The notes under the pieces are model-generated. The model searched no databases and was not told where the DNA came from. It saw only the letters and a list, made by a program, of their open reading frames with translations. The translations under genes were made by a program, and so were the position numbers. DNA of 64,000 nucleotides from the NCBI GenBank assembly GCA_963580285.1, contig OY757013.1:150179564-150243563 (forward strand). The letters are read 5' to 3'. The stretch's first letter is position 1; the number at the start of each line of letters is the position of its first letter. Positions 10,691-21,665 of this stretch are shown here, one piece after another. The stretch is from Lucinisca nassula. Taxonomy: Eukaryota > Mollusca > Bivalvia > Lucinida > Lucinidae.

Positions 10691-12852
10691 AGCTCACCTG
10701 TCACGTAGTGACAAGGTGAGCTTTTGTGATCACATTTTGTCCGTCGTCCGTCGTGCGTGCGTCCGTCCGTAAACAATTTCAAATAAGTATATCTCTAATA
10801 CCCCATGGCCAATCTTGATCAAATTTCATGAGAAGCATCATCAGAAAGGGGGAAAGGCTCCATAAGGTTTTTGGGCTGATCAGGTTGGAATTCTGGTTGC
10901 CATGGAAACAAAAAGTTCCATAGACTTATAATGGGGAAAACGATGTCTCCACTTTTTCTCGGCCATTTCTGAGCAGATCTTCATCAAACTTGCAGATAAC
11001 CAGGAGGGGCTTACAGTCTACGTCGAGTTCGAATTTGGGCTGCACGGGACAAACAGCTTTGGAGTTGCTTGCCCTTGAGCATAAATATAAGTGAAAAATA
11101 GTGTCTCCGGCTTTTTTCAACCGTTTTTGATCTGACCTTTTTGTAACTTTTCATACACCAGGACAAGCATAACATCTCGGACGAGTTCGAATTTGGCTTG
11201 AATCTGACCAGCGGTTTTCCAGTTACATTCCCTTGAGCTTGAAAAATTTTCCCATAGACTTATAATGGAGAAAACGGCGTCTCCACTTTTTCTCAGCCAT
11301 TGCTGATCCGATCTTCATCAAACTTGCAGAAAACCAGGAGGGGCTTACAGTCTACGTCGAGTTCATATTTGGGATGCATGGGACAAACAGCTTCGGAGTT
11401 ACCTGCCCTTGAGCATAAATATAAGTGAAAAAATGTGTCTCCAGCTTTTCCCAGCCGTTTATGATCGGATCTTTTTGTAACTTTTCATAAACGAGAACAA
11501 GCATAAAATCTTGGACGAGTTCGAATTTGGCTTGAATCTGACGAGCGTTATTTTTTCAGTTACATCCCCTTGAGCGTGAAAAATTTTCCCATAGACTTAT
11601 AATGGGGAAAACGACGTCTCCACTTTTTCTCCGCCATTTCTGATCCGATCTTCATCAAACTAGGGGCTTACAGTCTACGTTGAGTTCAAACTTGGGCTGC
11701 ACGGGACAAACAGCGTCTGAGTTATCTGCCCTTGAGCATAAATGTAAGTGAAAAATGGTGTCTCTAGTTTTTCTCAGCCGTTTTTGATTGGATCATTTTG
11801 TAACTTTTGGTAAAGAGGGCAAGCATAAAATCTCGAGCGAGTTCGAAGTTGACTTGAATCTGACCTGTGGTTTTCCAGTTACATCTACTTGAGTGTGAAA
11901 GATTTTCCCATAGACTTACAATGGGAAAACGGCGTCTCCAGCTTTTCTCGACCATTTCAAATCAGATCTTCCTCAAACTTGCAGATAACCAGGAGGGGCA
12001 TACAGTCTATGTTGAGTTTGAATTTGGGCCTTGCAGGTCAAATGACTTCTGAGTTACCTGCCCTTGAGCATAAATATTAGCGAAAAATAGTGTATCCAGC
12101 TTTCCGCAACCGTTTTTGAACTGATCTTTTTGTTACTTTTGGTAAACGAGGATAAGCATAACATCTCTAATGAGTTCGATTTTGGCTTGAATCTGAATAT
12201 CGGATTTCTAGTTACATCCCCTTGAGGGTGAAGTTTTTTCTCATAGACTTACAATGGGAAAACGATGTCTCCAACTTTGCTTGGCTATTTCTAACCTGAC
12301 CTTCATCAAAGTTCCAGATAACCAGAAGGAGCTTACAGTCTATTTTTGGTTCGAATTTGGGCCGCGTGAGACAAAAGGCTTTCGAATTACCTGCCCTATT
12401 AGTGAAAAATATTCTCAGCCGTTTCTAATCTGATCTTTTTGAAACTTTCAGTAAACGAGAACAAGCATAAAACCTCAGATTTGGCTTGAATCTGACATTT
12501 GGTTTTGCAGTTACAGCCCTTAGAGATTTAAAAATCTTCTTGTCTGAAACCTAAAGGCCCAGGTCTTTGGTGCTTGGCGTGAAGCTTCATCTAGTGGACC
12601 TCTACTGAGATTGTTCAAATTATAGCCCTGGCGCCGAAAATGCCCCCACGCCACAGCCCACTAGTTTAACATGGGCTTATATAGGGAAAACCTTTAAAAA
12701 TCTTCTTGTCTGCATGAGGTCTTTGATATTTGGTATGAAGCTTCCTCTAGTGGACCGCTACCATGTTTGTTCAAATTATAGCCCTTGGGCCAAGTATGTA
12801 CTAGAGACACTGATTCCCAGGTGAGCGATTCAGGGCCCTGTGGGCTCTCTTG
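10691..12852 (+). mobile_element. Helentron-like non-autonomous element, complete
   Basis: It starts agctcacctg after a T-run and ends ctctcttg before TTTC. The subterminal caggtgagc near the right end is the inverse of the left end, and it is followed by the terminal hairpin agggccctgtgggctct. This is the asymmetric inverted-repeat layout known for Helentrons (Helitron2). After the left end come a second stem and a cgtccgtccgt microsatellite. Inside are about five ~330-bp units (landmarks at 10978, 11313, 11651, 11968, 12301), then two units that are the reverse complement of the 42-46 kb array. No protein-coding capacity is seen. The remaining 12853-13167 has nothing recognisable. Confidence 0.75.
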
Positions 12853-13167
12853 TTTCAATTCTTATCGTTGTGAGGTCAGGAGTGGTGTGTAAAGCGGGTT
12901 AACTGTAGAATCGATCTGGGCTGAACAGCTGTTGAGTTAGACCAAGATCAGACGCCACAGAACGCAACAGAAAGTGACGTCTGAAAACTGCTTAAATAAC
13001 ATGAATTTATGGCTTATGCTTTACTGGCTCCCGTCTAAATGATAGTTTAATCACTGTAACGTGTTGTTTTTACAGAAAACCCTTTTCATTACCAAACGCA
13101 AAAGGTTTCTCACTAATTTGGCTGAAAATTTTCAAATCATAGCCGGGGAACCAAGCTACGGTTAGGC

Positions 13168-13383
13168 TATACCATCACATGGACAAGTCCGTGAGTAGAA
13201 CACCCCCAATAACCCCCACTTTAAAGAGAAAACTGGGGTTTAGTGGGGCTCACATTATTTTCGTATTTTTGCTCCAGGCAAAAGGTTGTCTCCAAGCAAT
13301 AGGTTGTGGGTACTCGTTAGAGCCGCCTCCAAGAGGCGGTTTTAACGAGCACCCACAACCTATGTTTGCAGTATAAATAAGAA
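13168..13383. mobile_element. MITE family A, left part of an interrupted copy
   Basis: It begins with the aagtccgtgagtagaacacc end and carries the aaaccccac-type hairpin and a fold-back agccgcctccaagaggcgg. It breaks after gtataaataagaa. The remainder resumes at 14463. Confidence 0.85.
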
Positions 13384-14462
13384 CTAGAAATGCGTCCATG
13401 GGACGCGGATGCCCCCGCCAGAAAATATGTTAATGTTAGTATTTGACCTTCTGCCGCAAAGTATGACCCTGACCTTACCCAAGGTCTTGTCTGAAACAAA
13501 GTTTGTCATGGTGGTTAACATTTTGCCTAGTAATTTCCAAATCCATTCAGGAACAACAAAGATATTGAGCAGACACAAGAAAAAATAACACCTTTCTTTA
13601 CCTTTGACCTCTAAGTATGACCTTTATCTTGGACGTACCAACCTGGGTCTTGCGCATGACACATGATGGTTAACATTTCTATCAAGTAATTTCCAAATCC
13701 ATTCAGAATAACCGAACACACGAAAAAGACATGTTTCTTTACCTTTGACCTCTAAGTATGACCTTGACATTGGAGGTACCAACCTGGGTCTTGGACACGA
13801 CACATTGTCTCAAGATGGTTAATATTTCTGCCAAGCAATTTCAAAATCGATCCAGAAAAAAGAAAGTTATTGACTGTGTTTAAGATTTGGACCCTTGTTT
13901 ATTTTTGACCTTTAAGTACGACCTTAACCTTGGAGGTACGGACCTGTGTTTTAAATGAAACAGGTCATCTCAGTATGGTTAACATTTCTGCCAAGTAATT
14001 TGAAAATCCATCCAGAAATAAAGTTATTGACCCTGTTTAAGTTTTGGACCGTTTTTTTGTTACGTTTGACCGCTAAGTACAACCTTGACCTTGAAGGTAC
14101 GGATCTTGGTTTTACGCGCGACAGATCGTCTCATGATGGTTAACATCGTTTAAGTTTCGGACCCTTTTTTACCTCTGTCTTTAAGTATGTCTTGACCTTG
14201 GATGTACTGGCTTGGGTTTTGCGCGCGAAACAAGTTTCGGACCTTTTTTTTAACCTTTGACCTCTAAGTACAACCTTGACCTTGGAGGTACGGACATGGA
14301 ATTTGCTTACGACACATCGTCTCATAATGGTTAATTCTGCAAGGTAATTTCAAAATCGATGCAGAAATAAGAAAGTTATTGACTGCGTTTAAGTTTCGGA
14401 CGGACGAGCGGACAGGGGCAACGCTATATACCCTTCCATCATTCTTCGAATGGCGGGGGCAT
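13384..14462 (-). mobile_element. Helentron-like non-autonomous element inserted in a MITE
   Basis: Read on the minus strand it begins tatgcccccgcca and ends with tggcgggggcat, hairpin gcgtcccatggacgc and attctag-type end (ttctag). The inner ggcgggggcat is the inverse of the 5' end. The final CTAG is followed by T, and comparison with intact MITE copies (ataagaaaaatatc) shows insertion between two T residues with no clear duplication. The core is about six ~160-bp units marked by ttgacctctaagtatgacc. A cggacgagcggac microsatellite precedes the 5' end. Confidence 0.8.
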
Positions 14463-14545
14463 AAAAATATCACGGATTTTCATCAGAAAAGTAGCCACTC
14501 TGAAGAAGTAGAAAATGCAATCTGTCGAACGGGTGTGTTGTCGTA
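14463..14545. mobile_element. MITE family A, right part of the interrupted copy
   Basis: It continues aaaatatcacggattttcat to acgggtgtgttgtcgtaa, exactly the portion missing after 13383. Together the two parts give a normal-length copy and a clean pre-insertion site. Confidence 0.85.
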
Positions 14546-14726
14546 AAGCTCAGAGACAAATGACTCAAAAGTACTATTATTGCTTTGACTTCACACAGTT
14601 GTATTTCTGCAGTCTACGTCTGGGGACAGAAATAGGAACAATACAGGTTGTTCCCCACCCCCACCCCCTATAGAATGCTGGAATTTCCCAGAGTATTTAT
14701 GTCTCCGACTTGTTGGCATAATGTTT

Positions 14727-15023
14727 TTGTTTGATTTGAGGTTTAGCGTCCCCGTCAACACTGTAAAGGTCATTTTAGAGACGTTGCTTCCAATTTTGTG
14801 GGACTTTTACCCGACATTGAGATGAAATGCATCTCAAGCCCTGTCGCCCAATGAAACCAATAGGGTTTATTAGCATGGACGGTCCGCCTCGCACCGCGGT
14901 TCCTGGACAGGCTTAGATCCTCTAAGCGGTTTACCAGTACTAGTGTGCGGGCCGGATTCAGCTCTGCGTGGAAGCATCATGCAGCCCATATATTTCTTCA
15001 AGCCCCTACGGGCGGGGCCGTTT
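14727..15023 (-). repeat. SINE family B with target duplication
   Basis: Direct repeats ttggcataatgttt (14713-14726) and ttggcatgatgttt (15024-15037) flank it with one mismatch. The body matches the other family B copies. Confidence 0.9.
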
Positions 15024-15113
15024 TTGGCATGATGTTTAGCACAATATATAATCATTAGAATGATATATCCATGTAGTTTAATGTTTTCTTTTATAGTTGT
15101 AATATGACATTTC

Positions 15114-15305
15114 ATTTTTTTTTTTTTTTTTTTTTTATTTCGGCTGCAAAATAGTTTATAGGTGCTCGTAAAAAATGCCTCATCGGGGCGCATCTAACGA
15201 GCATCCACAATCTGAGTTCTAGAGCATGAAAAATGAAAATAATGTAAATACCTGTAAACCCCACACTTGTCTCAAAATAATATGGAGTTACAGGGGAATT
15301 CGGTT
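15114..15305. repeat. Poly-T tract and degraded MITE family A
   Basis: A 23-base T run (about 15114-15136) replaces one arm. Then come the altered centre gtgctcgtaaaaaatgcctc with its partner and a weak ctgtaaaccccac hairpin. The ends are gone. Confidence 0.6.
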
Positions 15306-15442
15306 GAATTCTGGCCAACGATTTAGGAGATAGTATAGCGAGCGAACAGACAGACGGACGGAGGCGATCACAATATCCCCGACGCTTGGTAATAAATATG
15401 GGTAATAAAAAGCGTGGTAATAAATATGGGTATCTGGAGATA

Positions 15443-15701
15443 TTCATTACGCAAACACGCCTATACAAATACATTGCCGCCTTTATCGCCGAAAAAAATG
15501 AAAATTTCATGATGAAAAATTGTGATATTTTTCTTATTTCTGCTCAAAATATAGATTGTGGGCACTCGTAACGAGTACCCACAATCTATATTTTAGAGCA
15601 GAAATAAGAAAAATAAGGTATACCCCCGGAAACCCCAGTTTTACTATATTAAGGTGGCGTTCAAGGGGGTCAAAATTATATAGGCGTGTTTGCGTGACGG
15701 G
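15443..15701. mobile_element. Palindromic MITE, family A, inverted orientation
   Basis: Starts cattacgcaaacacgcctat and ends ggcgtgtttgcgtgacgg. The central fold-back is trimmed to gggcactcgtaacgagtacc. The rest matches the complete copies. Confidence 0.85.
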
Positions 15702-15831
15702 AAGATTCTTTTAGGATTTAAATTAGCCCTGGTGAACGAACCAACCCGTGTTCGAGTTATTGCAGTTTTCACTATATATAAACCCTTGTAAATTTGCCCT
15801 TCCCATACTGATTGCCTACAACAAACATTTA

Positions 15832-15990
15832 GAAGCCTCCGTGGTGTAGTGGTTACGCTACTCGCCTACACCAGGGATCGCAGGATCAATCCCGGGCTTC
15901 TCCAGACTTTCGGATGAGTCTTTAATCCGCGGTTCCGTCTCCGTATGACCTTAGCTGTTGGTTGGACGTAAAACTCGAACACTCACTCAC
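15832..15990 (+). repeat. tRNA-derived SINE, family E
   Basis: The tRNA-like head gcctccgtggtgtagtggtt (A box) is followed by gatcaatcccgggc (B box), then cggatgagtctttaatccgc and a tail ending cgtaaaactcgaacactcac. Not a functional tRNA gene: the stems are poor and the same body occurs at 48078-48242. Confidence 0.75.
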
Positions 15991-16007
15991 AGCAAGCATT
16001 CAGTTGC

Positions 16008-16207
16008 TTTGTTTTGCTTGTTTGTATTTCAGCTTAACGGCCCAATCAACACTAATTTATGCCAATTTTGAGCCTATCAGTTTATCCTGGACAGGCTTAT
16101 ACGTAAGTGGTTAACCAGTACAGTGCACATTCTTTCGCCAGAAACCGACAACTGCCCTTCTTGAATCAGCGGAAGGAAGAGAAAGACTGTAGAAAAGATT
16201 TTATGAT
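16008..16207 (-). repeat. SINE family C, tail-side half, split by the Polinton
   Basis: Minus-strand SINE whose tRNA-like head lies beyond the inserted Polinton at 21666-21773. The segment carries ccttcttgaatcagcggaag and ends ...gattttatgat. Other copies read gatttcatgatcaatc, which shows what the unbroken target looked like. Confidence 0.85.
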
Positions 16208-16693
16208 AGTAGTATAGGGTGACAGTTGGGGTACCAGATTTTTTGAAACGTGAAACTTTTTGATTTTCAGGCTAAACTTGAAAATAACTTAGTTTTTTTT
16301 CTGAAAGTTTCACGTTTCAAAAAATCTGGTACCCCAACTGTCACCGCTTGATCTAAGCTTGACTAGGCTAGGTGTAGGGTTTTTTGTTGTGTGGACCTAG
16401 TCTCTGAACTGAGTACCCATAAATTCTGGGTACCTGAACATTATGGGTACTAAGTAGTATAGGGCGAGTATCGGGGTACCGAGCTCTGGGTACCCGGGGC
16501 GACACTCTGGGTACTGATCCCAGATCTCGTCACCCCGATGCACACCCCTTGTCTAGGCTTGACTAGGCTAGAAAGGGCTTGGGTAATCAGTAGTTGGAAG
16601 TTGGTACCTGGTACCCATAAATTCTGGGTACCTCAAATTTCTGGGTACCTGAGCGACTTTTTTTTCAAGCTATGATTGAAAATAACTTAGTTG
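16208..16693. repeat. Polinton left terminal inverted repeat
   Basis: About 486 bp matching the inverse of 20903-21665. It is itself built of nested palindromes: the outermost 135 bp fold back on themselves (ggtgacagttggggtaccag ... its inverse), and further stems contain gggtacc motifs. Similar but weaker gggtacctgaaa-type sequence continues to about 16820. Confidence 0.85.
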
Positions 16694-16861
16694 TTTTACA
16701 TGAAAGAGTTCATTTTTTTATTTTCAGGCTAAAAGCTGAAATAACTCTGAGTTTGAACAGGAACCTGGTACCTGAAAACTCTGAGTACCTGAAATTTCTG
16801 GGTACAAGAATGTTTTTGATTTTCAGGCTAAAGTGCCTAGATATATTTTGTATGTAATATA

Positions 16862-17465
16862 CTCTTCACTGCCACATCTCCACATCACAAATGTATAATC
16901 TCCACATCTCCACATTGAAATTGTGGAACATCCACATCTCCACATTGAAATTGTGGAACCTCCACATTGAAATTGTGGAACCTCCACATCTCCACATTGA
17001 AATTGTGGAGCAAATGTGGATGTAATGTGGATGTAATGTGGATCCACAATGTAGAGATTCCACATGTCCACATCTACACATTCGGCAATTTTGCAAACAG
17101 GCCTTTCTGGCTTCTAAGACTCAGCTTAAAATGCTCAATGTGGCTGTGATGTGGAGAATGTGGATCCACAATGTGGAGATTCTACACGTCCACATCTACA
17201 CATTGAAATTGTGTAACCTCCACATTGAAATTGTGGAACCTCCACATCTCCACATTGAAATTGTGGAGGTAATGTGCAGCAAATGTGGAGAATGTGGATC
17301 CACAATGTGGAGATTCCACATGTCCACATCTACACATTCGGCAATTTTGCATCCAGGCCTTTCTGGCTTCTAAGACTCAGATTAAAATGCTCATTGTGGA
17401 TGTGATGTGGAGAATGTGGATCCACAATGCGGAGATTCCACACGTCGACATCTACACATTGAACA
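16862..17465. repeat. Minisatellite of small palindromes inside the Polinton
   Basis: Repeated ccacattgaaattgtgg and tccacatctccacattg blocks alternate with a ~245-bp higher-order unit that includes ggatccacaatgtggagatt and a 50-bp spacer (gcctttctggcttctaagac). Each short block is self-complementary. Open frames here come from the repeats and are not genes. From 17470 to 18360 there is AT-rich DNA with no recognised feature. Confidence 0.8.
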
Positions 17466-18363
17466 ATTTGACTCTTATTACCTGGCCGGTGGCAGGTATA
17501 TAACTTAAGATAACTTTGGTAGGACCAAGCTGTTTATGGAAAAAAAAAGAACAAGAGAATTAGATGCCAGCTCTGATGGCAAACAACCTCCCTAGTGTGC
17601 TTGTGAATTGCATAAATGGGTTTCCCTGCAATTTGGGACTCCTGGCGATTTGAGATTATCTCGAATACACTTTAGAACCACCTGAATGTCTCTATGGACC
17701 AGAGTGATTCCCAGAGCGGTTAAGAAAAGAAAGACTATGTTGTATGAGTGATGCATAAATTTATAAGCTTGTATTATATTTATTTCGAAAAAAAAATATT
17801 TGACCCCATTTGAGCTACAAATAGCAAAATGATAATGATTTTTATCATTTTTCATATGTTACTATTTTGAGAATTCCTATTGGGAAAAACCCAATAAGAC
17901 ATAATACTCAGAGTGGATATTTATAAAGGCGTTTTAAATGCTAAATCATGTTCTTAATGGGGCTCTAGATATAACTTTGGTTATTTACTTAATTATTTTC
18001 TTATTAGTATCGCCATAACTAACAAACTATGAATATATATCGAAGGTACCGCATTCCCGTTAAATGTCAGGTCATTGGATTTTCCGAAAATCGATCAATA
18101 GCGATTTTTGTCCATTGAATTTGAAAGTAGCCAATTCCCGGAAAAAAGATTGGTTTTCCGATAATTATAAATAGTAAGAAAAAATAAAACTAACTTTTTT
18201 ATAACGATATTGAATAATAATTGTAGCTTTAAATTTGTGTTGCTTAAGAAATGACTGAAATGCACAACTGAAACACTGTCATTCTATAGAAAAGAAAGTA
18301 TATAAATATTCAGCGGGACATTGTTAAACATTGTGGGCCCTGATCAGACGCCACACCTGAATA

Positions 18364-19224
18364 ATGAACGACTTCTACCTTACACTGCTAAGTGACAGTT
18401 CCTTGGACATTTTTCCAACAAACAAAACAGTTTTACGGTGAGACTAGATCATCCCATTAATATCAATGAAGAAAACTGGGAAGTTGCATTAGTAGAAATT
18501 ATGACTTCAGCACAAGTGCTGAACATCAGTGAAGAAAATAACTTTTTCTATTTGGTTTTTCTTGATCTACATAAGAAGACACGGTTTCGAAAATGTCACT
18601 GAAATGTGTAGAAATACTAATGCATGTGACAAATTTAAACTGATCATCCCACCTGGCAATTATGTTTCTCCCAGTCATTTGGCACAAGAAATGCAATCTT
18701 CTATCAATGCGTTTGAGAACGGATTATTAGAACATGTAAATGTTGGTATTGGAGTTGTGTTTGATGAAAATTCTAAACGCATGAAAATAATTTGTCAAGA
18801 TGAAAGACAAACTAGGTTACAATTTTCCAAAGAGTTTCGAAAGTTATTAGGGCTCAATCCTTCTCTATTCGGAAAACCTATTGGGAATGAAAAACATTCA
18901 TTTATTTTTAATGCAGACCTGAATGCTCCACATGATACGTTTTTCATATATTCAGATATTGCATATTTTACAAATGTTGGTGATGTGAAGGCACCGATTT
19001 TGAGAATTGTTCCATTTAATCATACCAAGTATTCTACTTATTTTCATACAGAACTGAAAAATTTGCATTATGTGCCAGTAGCCAAATCTTTCATTGACCA
19101 AGTTCACATCAGCATAAAAACAGCCACTGGTAAAAGTGTACCTTTTATGACTGGAAAATCTTTGGTTAAATTACACTTTAGACACAAACAGTTTTTTCAA
19201 CATGATATAAATACTCTGCATTAA
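18364..19224 (+). pseudogene. Polinton minor-capsid (penton-type) protein, frame-damaged
   Basis: This gene resembles the minor capsid protein of Polintons and virophages, which forms the vertex capsomer of a predicted virion. The N-terminal part starts at ATG 18364 and reads NDFYLTLLSD, then hits a stop near 18439. A middle segment with WEVALVEI reads in another frame. The C-terminal 231 codons (open from 18529) return to the first frame and include LRIVPF, HYVPVAKSFIDQ and VKLHFR, the pattern typical of the family's C-terminal half. Two roughly compensating indels near 18436 and 18550-18580 explain the break. It is followed 42 bp later by the next ORF in the same direction. The family call rests on remembered motif patterns and was not tested by alignment. 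Confidence 0.75.
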
Positions 19225-19266
19225 TACTAACTTTGTCAGTTTATCAGACTCCTGAAAGGAAATAAG

Positions 19267-19656
19267 ATGGTTAGTTCAGAGAAACAGACAAAAACATCCT
19301 GCAAAAAGATGGTCAAATGCAAAAAGTTACCAGTGACACAAAACCCTAGTAAATATGAAACAAGTTATGGACAGATGTGGTACTTGATGAAAAGACTTAA
19401 CACAGTTCTCAGCAATAAGCTCAGGGAAGGACGGCCCTCCAGATTCTGCAAAATATGTAACGCAGAAATCCAACAACTTGCGAAAACAAGACATCCGAAA
19501 AGACGTCGTCTGGCAGAACCAAGAAGAAAAATGAAACAACACTGGCCTGATACTCCCAGGAGACCTGCGTCTTTACCACTAAAGAATATCAAGCGTAAAA
19601 GAAAAATTGAAGACAAACAGTCACAGACAGTTGCAGAAAATTGTGCAGAAAGTTAG
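19267..19656 (+). CDS. Small basic Polinton protein of unknown function
   Basis: An intact 129-codon ORF, rich in Lys and Arg, lies between the capsid gene and the zinc-finger ORF with short gaps and the same orientation. It has one FCKICN Cys pair followed ten residues later by TRH, possibly half of a metal site, and two strongly basic stretches (RRRLAEPRRK and IKRKRK). No signal peptide or membrane segment is seen. A nucleic-acid-binding or core role is a guess from charge only. That it is a gene is supported by its position in the compact block of a mobile virus-like element. Confidence 0.6.
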   Translation: MVSSEKQTKTSCKKMVKCKKLPVTQNPSKYETSYGQMWYLMKRLNTVLSNKLREGRPSRFCKICNAEIQQLAKTRHPKRRRLAEPRRKMKQHWPDTPRRPASLPLKNIKRKRKIEDKQSQTVAENCAES

Positions 19657-19714
19657 AAAATTTTGTCGAAGAGTATAAAAGGAGTGACAAGACTGAAAAA
19701 AATCAGTTCATTAT

Positions 19715-20422
19715 TTGACATCCATGGGGAGATATCAGTGCCATAAGTGTTTTCGAGAGTTTGCAAGATCAGTCAGTTTGAGAAGACATAGATCCAGTGG
19801 TGTTTGTAAAGAGGATAATACAGATATGTCAGATGACGAAGAAAGTGTAGCGTCTTCAAGCCCACGCTATAATTTGGGAAAAGGAGAAGATATATTTGGA
19901 AAATATGACTATACCAATGATTCTGAAGAATACACCGAAGAAGATGATAGTGATGACGAAGTTGAGATACCCAAAAAGAAAAAAATGAAATCTAAGTACA
20001 GACCGTGGGACCGAATGGTTTTGAAAACCCAGGAAAGCTTACAAGATACATTCAATGAGACCGTGGAAGAAGTTTTGGCAGAACATAATAATATCGACAC
20101 AGAAGATGCTGAAAATTTGGCATATGAGGTACTCAAACCAAGATATACACAAGAGCTTGCAAACTTCTACAGAACATTGATTGGATATTCAGAAGCACTG
20201 AAGAAAGATCCAGTGCATAAGAAAATCGTAAGCACAGCAAAACGACTGAGGGACGAGAAAGATTACGATGCAGATGAATCCATGGACAGTGCCGTCAAGA
20301 AACGCAGATTCCTCTTTGAGAAGACACTGGATGAATATGATTCACCTACCTATGACGAGGAAGAGACTGTGCCACAGACAAATCAAAAGACATTATTAAA
20401 ACCCATTTCACAACAACGTTAA
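19715..20422 (+). CDS. Acidic Polinton protein with N-terminal zinc finger
   Basis: An intact 235-codon ORF, 58 bp after the previous one. Residues 8-31 form a C2HC-type finger: CHKC, then 12 residues to RRH, then GVC. It is followed by a long acidic, Ser-rich region (residues 35-85) containing a PKKKKMKSK basic patch that could act as a nuclear signal. Residues 100-200 look helical and contain an ETVEEVLAEH-like stretch. I do not recognise the family. Acidic-plus-finger composition suggests a regulatory or DNA-binding role. From the stop to 20902 there is non-coding DNA with repeated cttgagat/caagat short motifs. Confidence 0.65.
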   Translation: MTSMGRYQCHKCFREFARSVSLRRHRSSGVCKEDNTDMSDDEESVASSSPRYNLGKGEDIFGKYDYTNDSEEYTEEDDSDDEVEIPKKKKMKSKYRPWDRMVLKTQESLQDTFNETVEEVLAEHNNIDTEDAENLAYEVLKPRYTQELANFYRTLIGYSEALKKDPVHKKIVSTAKRLRDEKDYDADESMDSAVKKRRFLFEKTLDEYDSPTYDEEETVPQTNQKTLLKPISQQR

Positions 20423-20902
20423 GGTTTCAAAATGTAAACGAGGACAGAGGAACGGCCCTAATCCTCTGTTCATCGTAATCAAGTTAGTTAGCGGGGCAAA
20501 TAAAATTAAAACTGTTCACCAATCTTTCTTGTCTTTTCACCCCCTCTTCATGACGAAGAGGGTAGTAGTATCTAAACTTGAGATGGCTAGAAATAACAAG
20601 CACTGACGCTTCATAGCCAAACTAACGAAACAAATAGATCTTGAGATTCAAGATCTATAGCCAGAAGTTTGCTACTATCAAGCCTCAATATATTTGCCAA
20701 AACATTTGACGCTTGACAGTCAAGTTTCTATTGATGAAGAAAATAAAGTCTTGAGATACAAGATTTTTATCTCTCATAGAAACTTGGTACTAGATAGCCT
20801 CAATATATAAGCATGACACTATGTAGTCTTGAGATACATGGCCAACATAATGTCATCTTGTGGTATCCCTGGACCTCTTGAAAGTTTATCACAAAAAGAC
20901 TA

Positions 20903-21665
20903 AGTTATTTTCAATCATAGCTTGAAAAAAAAATCGTTCAGGTACCCAGAATTTATGGGTACCAGGTACCAATTTTCAACTACTGATCATCCAAATCCCT
21001 TCTAGCCTAGTCAAGCTCAGACAAGGGGTGAGTATTGGGGTACCGAGGTCTGGGATCAGTACCCAGAGTGTCGCCCCGGGTACCCAGAGCTCGGTACCCC
21101 GATACTCGCCCTATACTACTTAGTACCCATAATGTTCAGGTACCCAGAATTTATGGGTACTCAGTTTAGAGACTAGGTCCACACAACAAAAAACCCTACA
21201 CCTAGCCTAGTCAAGCTTAGATCAAGCGGTGACAGTTAGGGTACCAGATTTTTTGAAACGTGAAACTTTCAGAAAAAAAAACTAAGTTATTTTCAAGTTT
21301 AGCCTGAAAATCAAAAAGTTTCACGTTTCAAAAAATCTGTTACCCCAACTGTCACCGCTTGATCTGAGCTTGACTAGGCTAGGTGTAGGGTTTTTTGTTG
21401 TGTGGACCTAGTCTCTAAACTGAGTACCCATAAATTCTGGGTACCTGAACATTATGGGTACTCAGTTTAGAGACTAGGTCCACACAACAAAAACCCTACA
21501 CCTAGCCTAGTCAAGCTTAGATCAAGCGGTGACAGTTGGGGTACCAGATTTTTTGAAACGTGAAACTTTCAGAAAAAAAACTAAGTTATTTTCAAGTTTA
21601 GCCTGAAAATCAAAAAGTTTCACGTTTCAAAAAATCTGGTACCCCAACTGTCACCCTATACTACT
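20903..21665. repeat. Polinton right terminal inverted repeat, with extra module
   Basis: It pairs with 16208-16693 but is about 280 bp longer, because the outer hairpin block (cggtgacagttggggtacc to ggtaccccaactgtcaccg, plus the ctaggtgtagggttttt segment) occurs twice. The asymmetry suggests unequal recombination or hairpin slippage in the end. Confidence 0.85.

Larger units (their letters stand above)
16208..21665 (+). mobile_element. Polinton/Maverick deletion derivative, 5458 bp
   Basis: Long terminal inverted repeats begin agtagtatagggtgacag at the left and end with its complement at the right. The flanking 6-mers TATGAT (16202-16207) and CCTGAT (21666-21671) each differ by one base from CATGAT, the target sequence seen in uninterrupted copies of the same SINE. 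A 6-bp duplication is the Polinton hallmark. Inside, on the plus strand, are a capsid-type gene and two further ORFs. No integrase, protein-primed polymerase, packaging ATPase, protease or major capsid gene is recognised, and normal Polintons are 15-20 kb, so mobilisation would need helper functions. Confidence 0.85.

Noticed and set aside
16823..17503. Several overlapping ORFs on both strands and a CRISPR-like appearance
   Set aside because: They arise from palindromic minisatellite blocks without constant-length spacers. CRISPR arrays do not fit a eukaryotic repeat region, and the peptides are low-complexity repeats.
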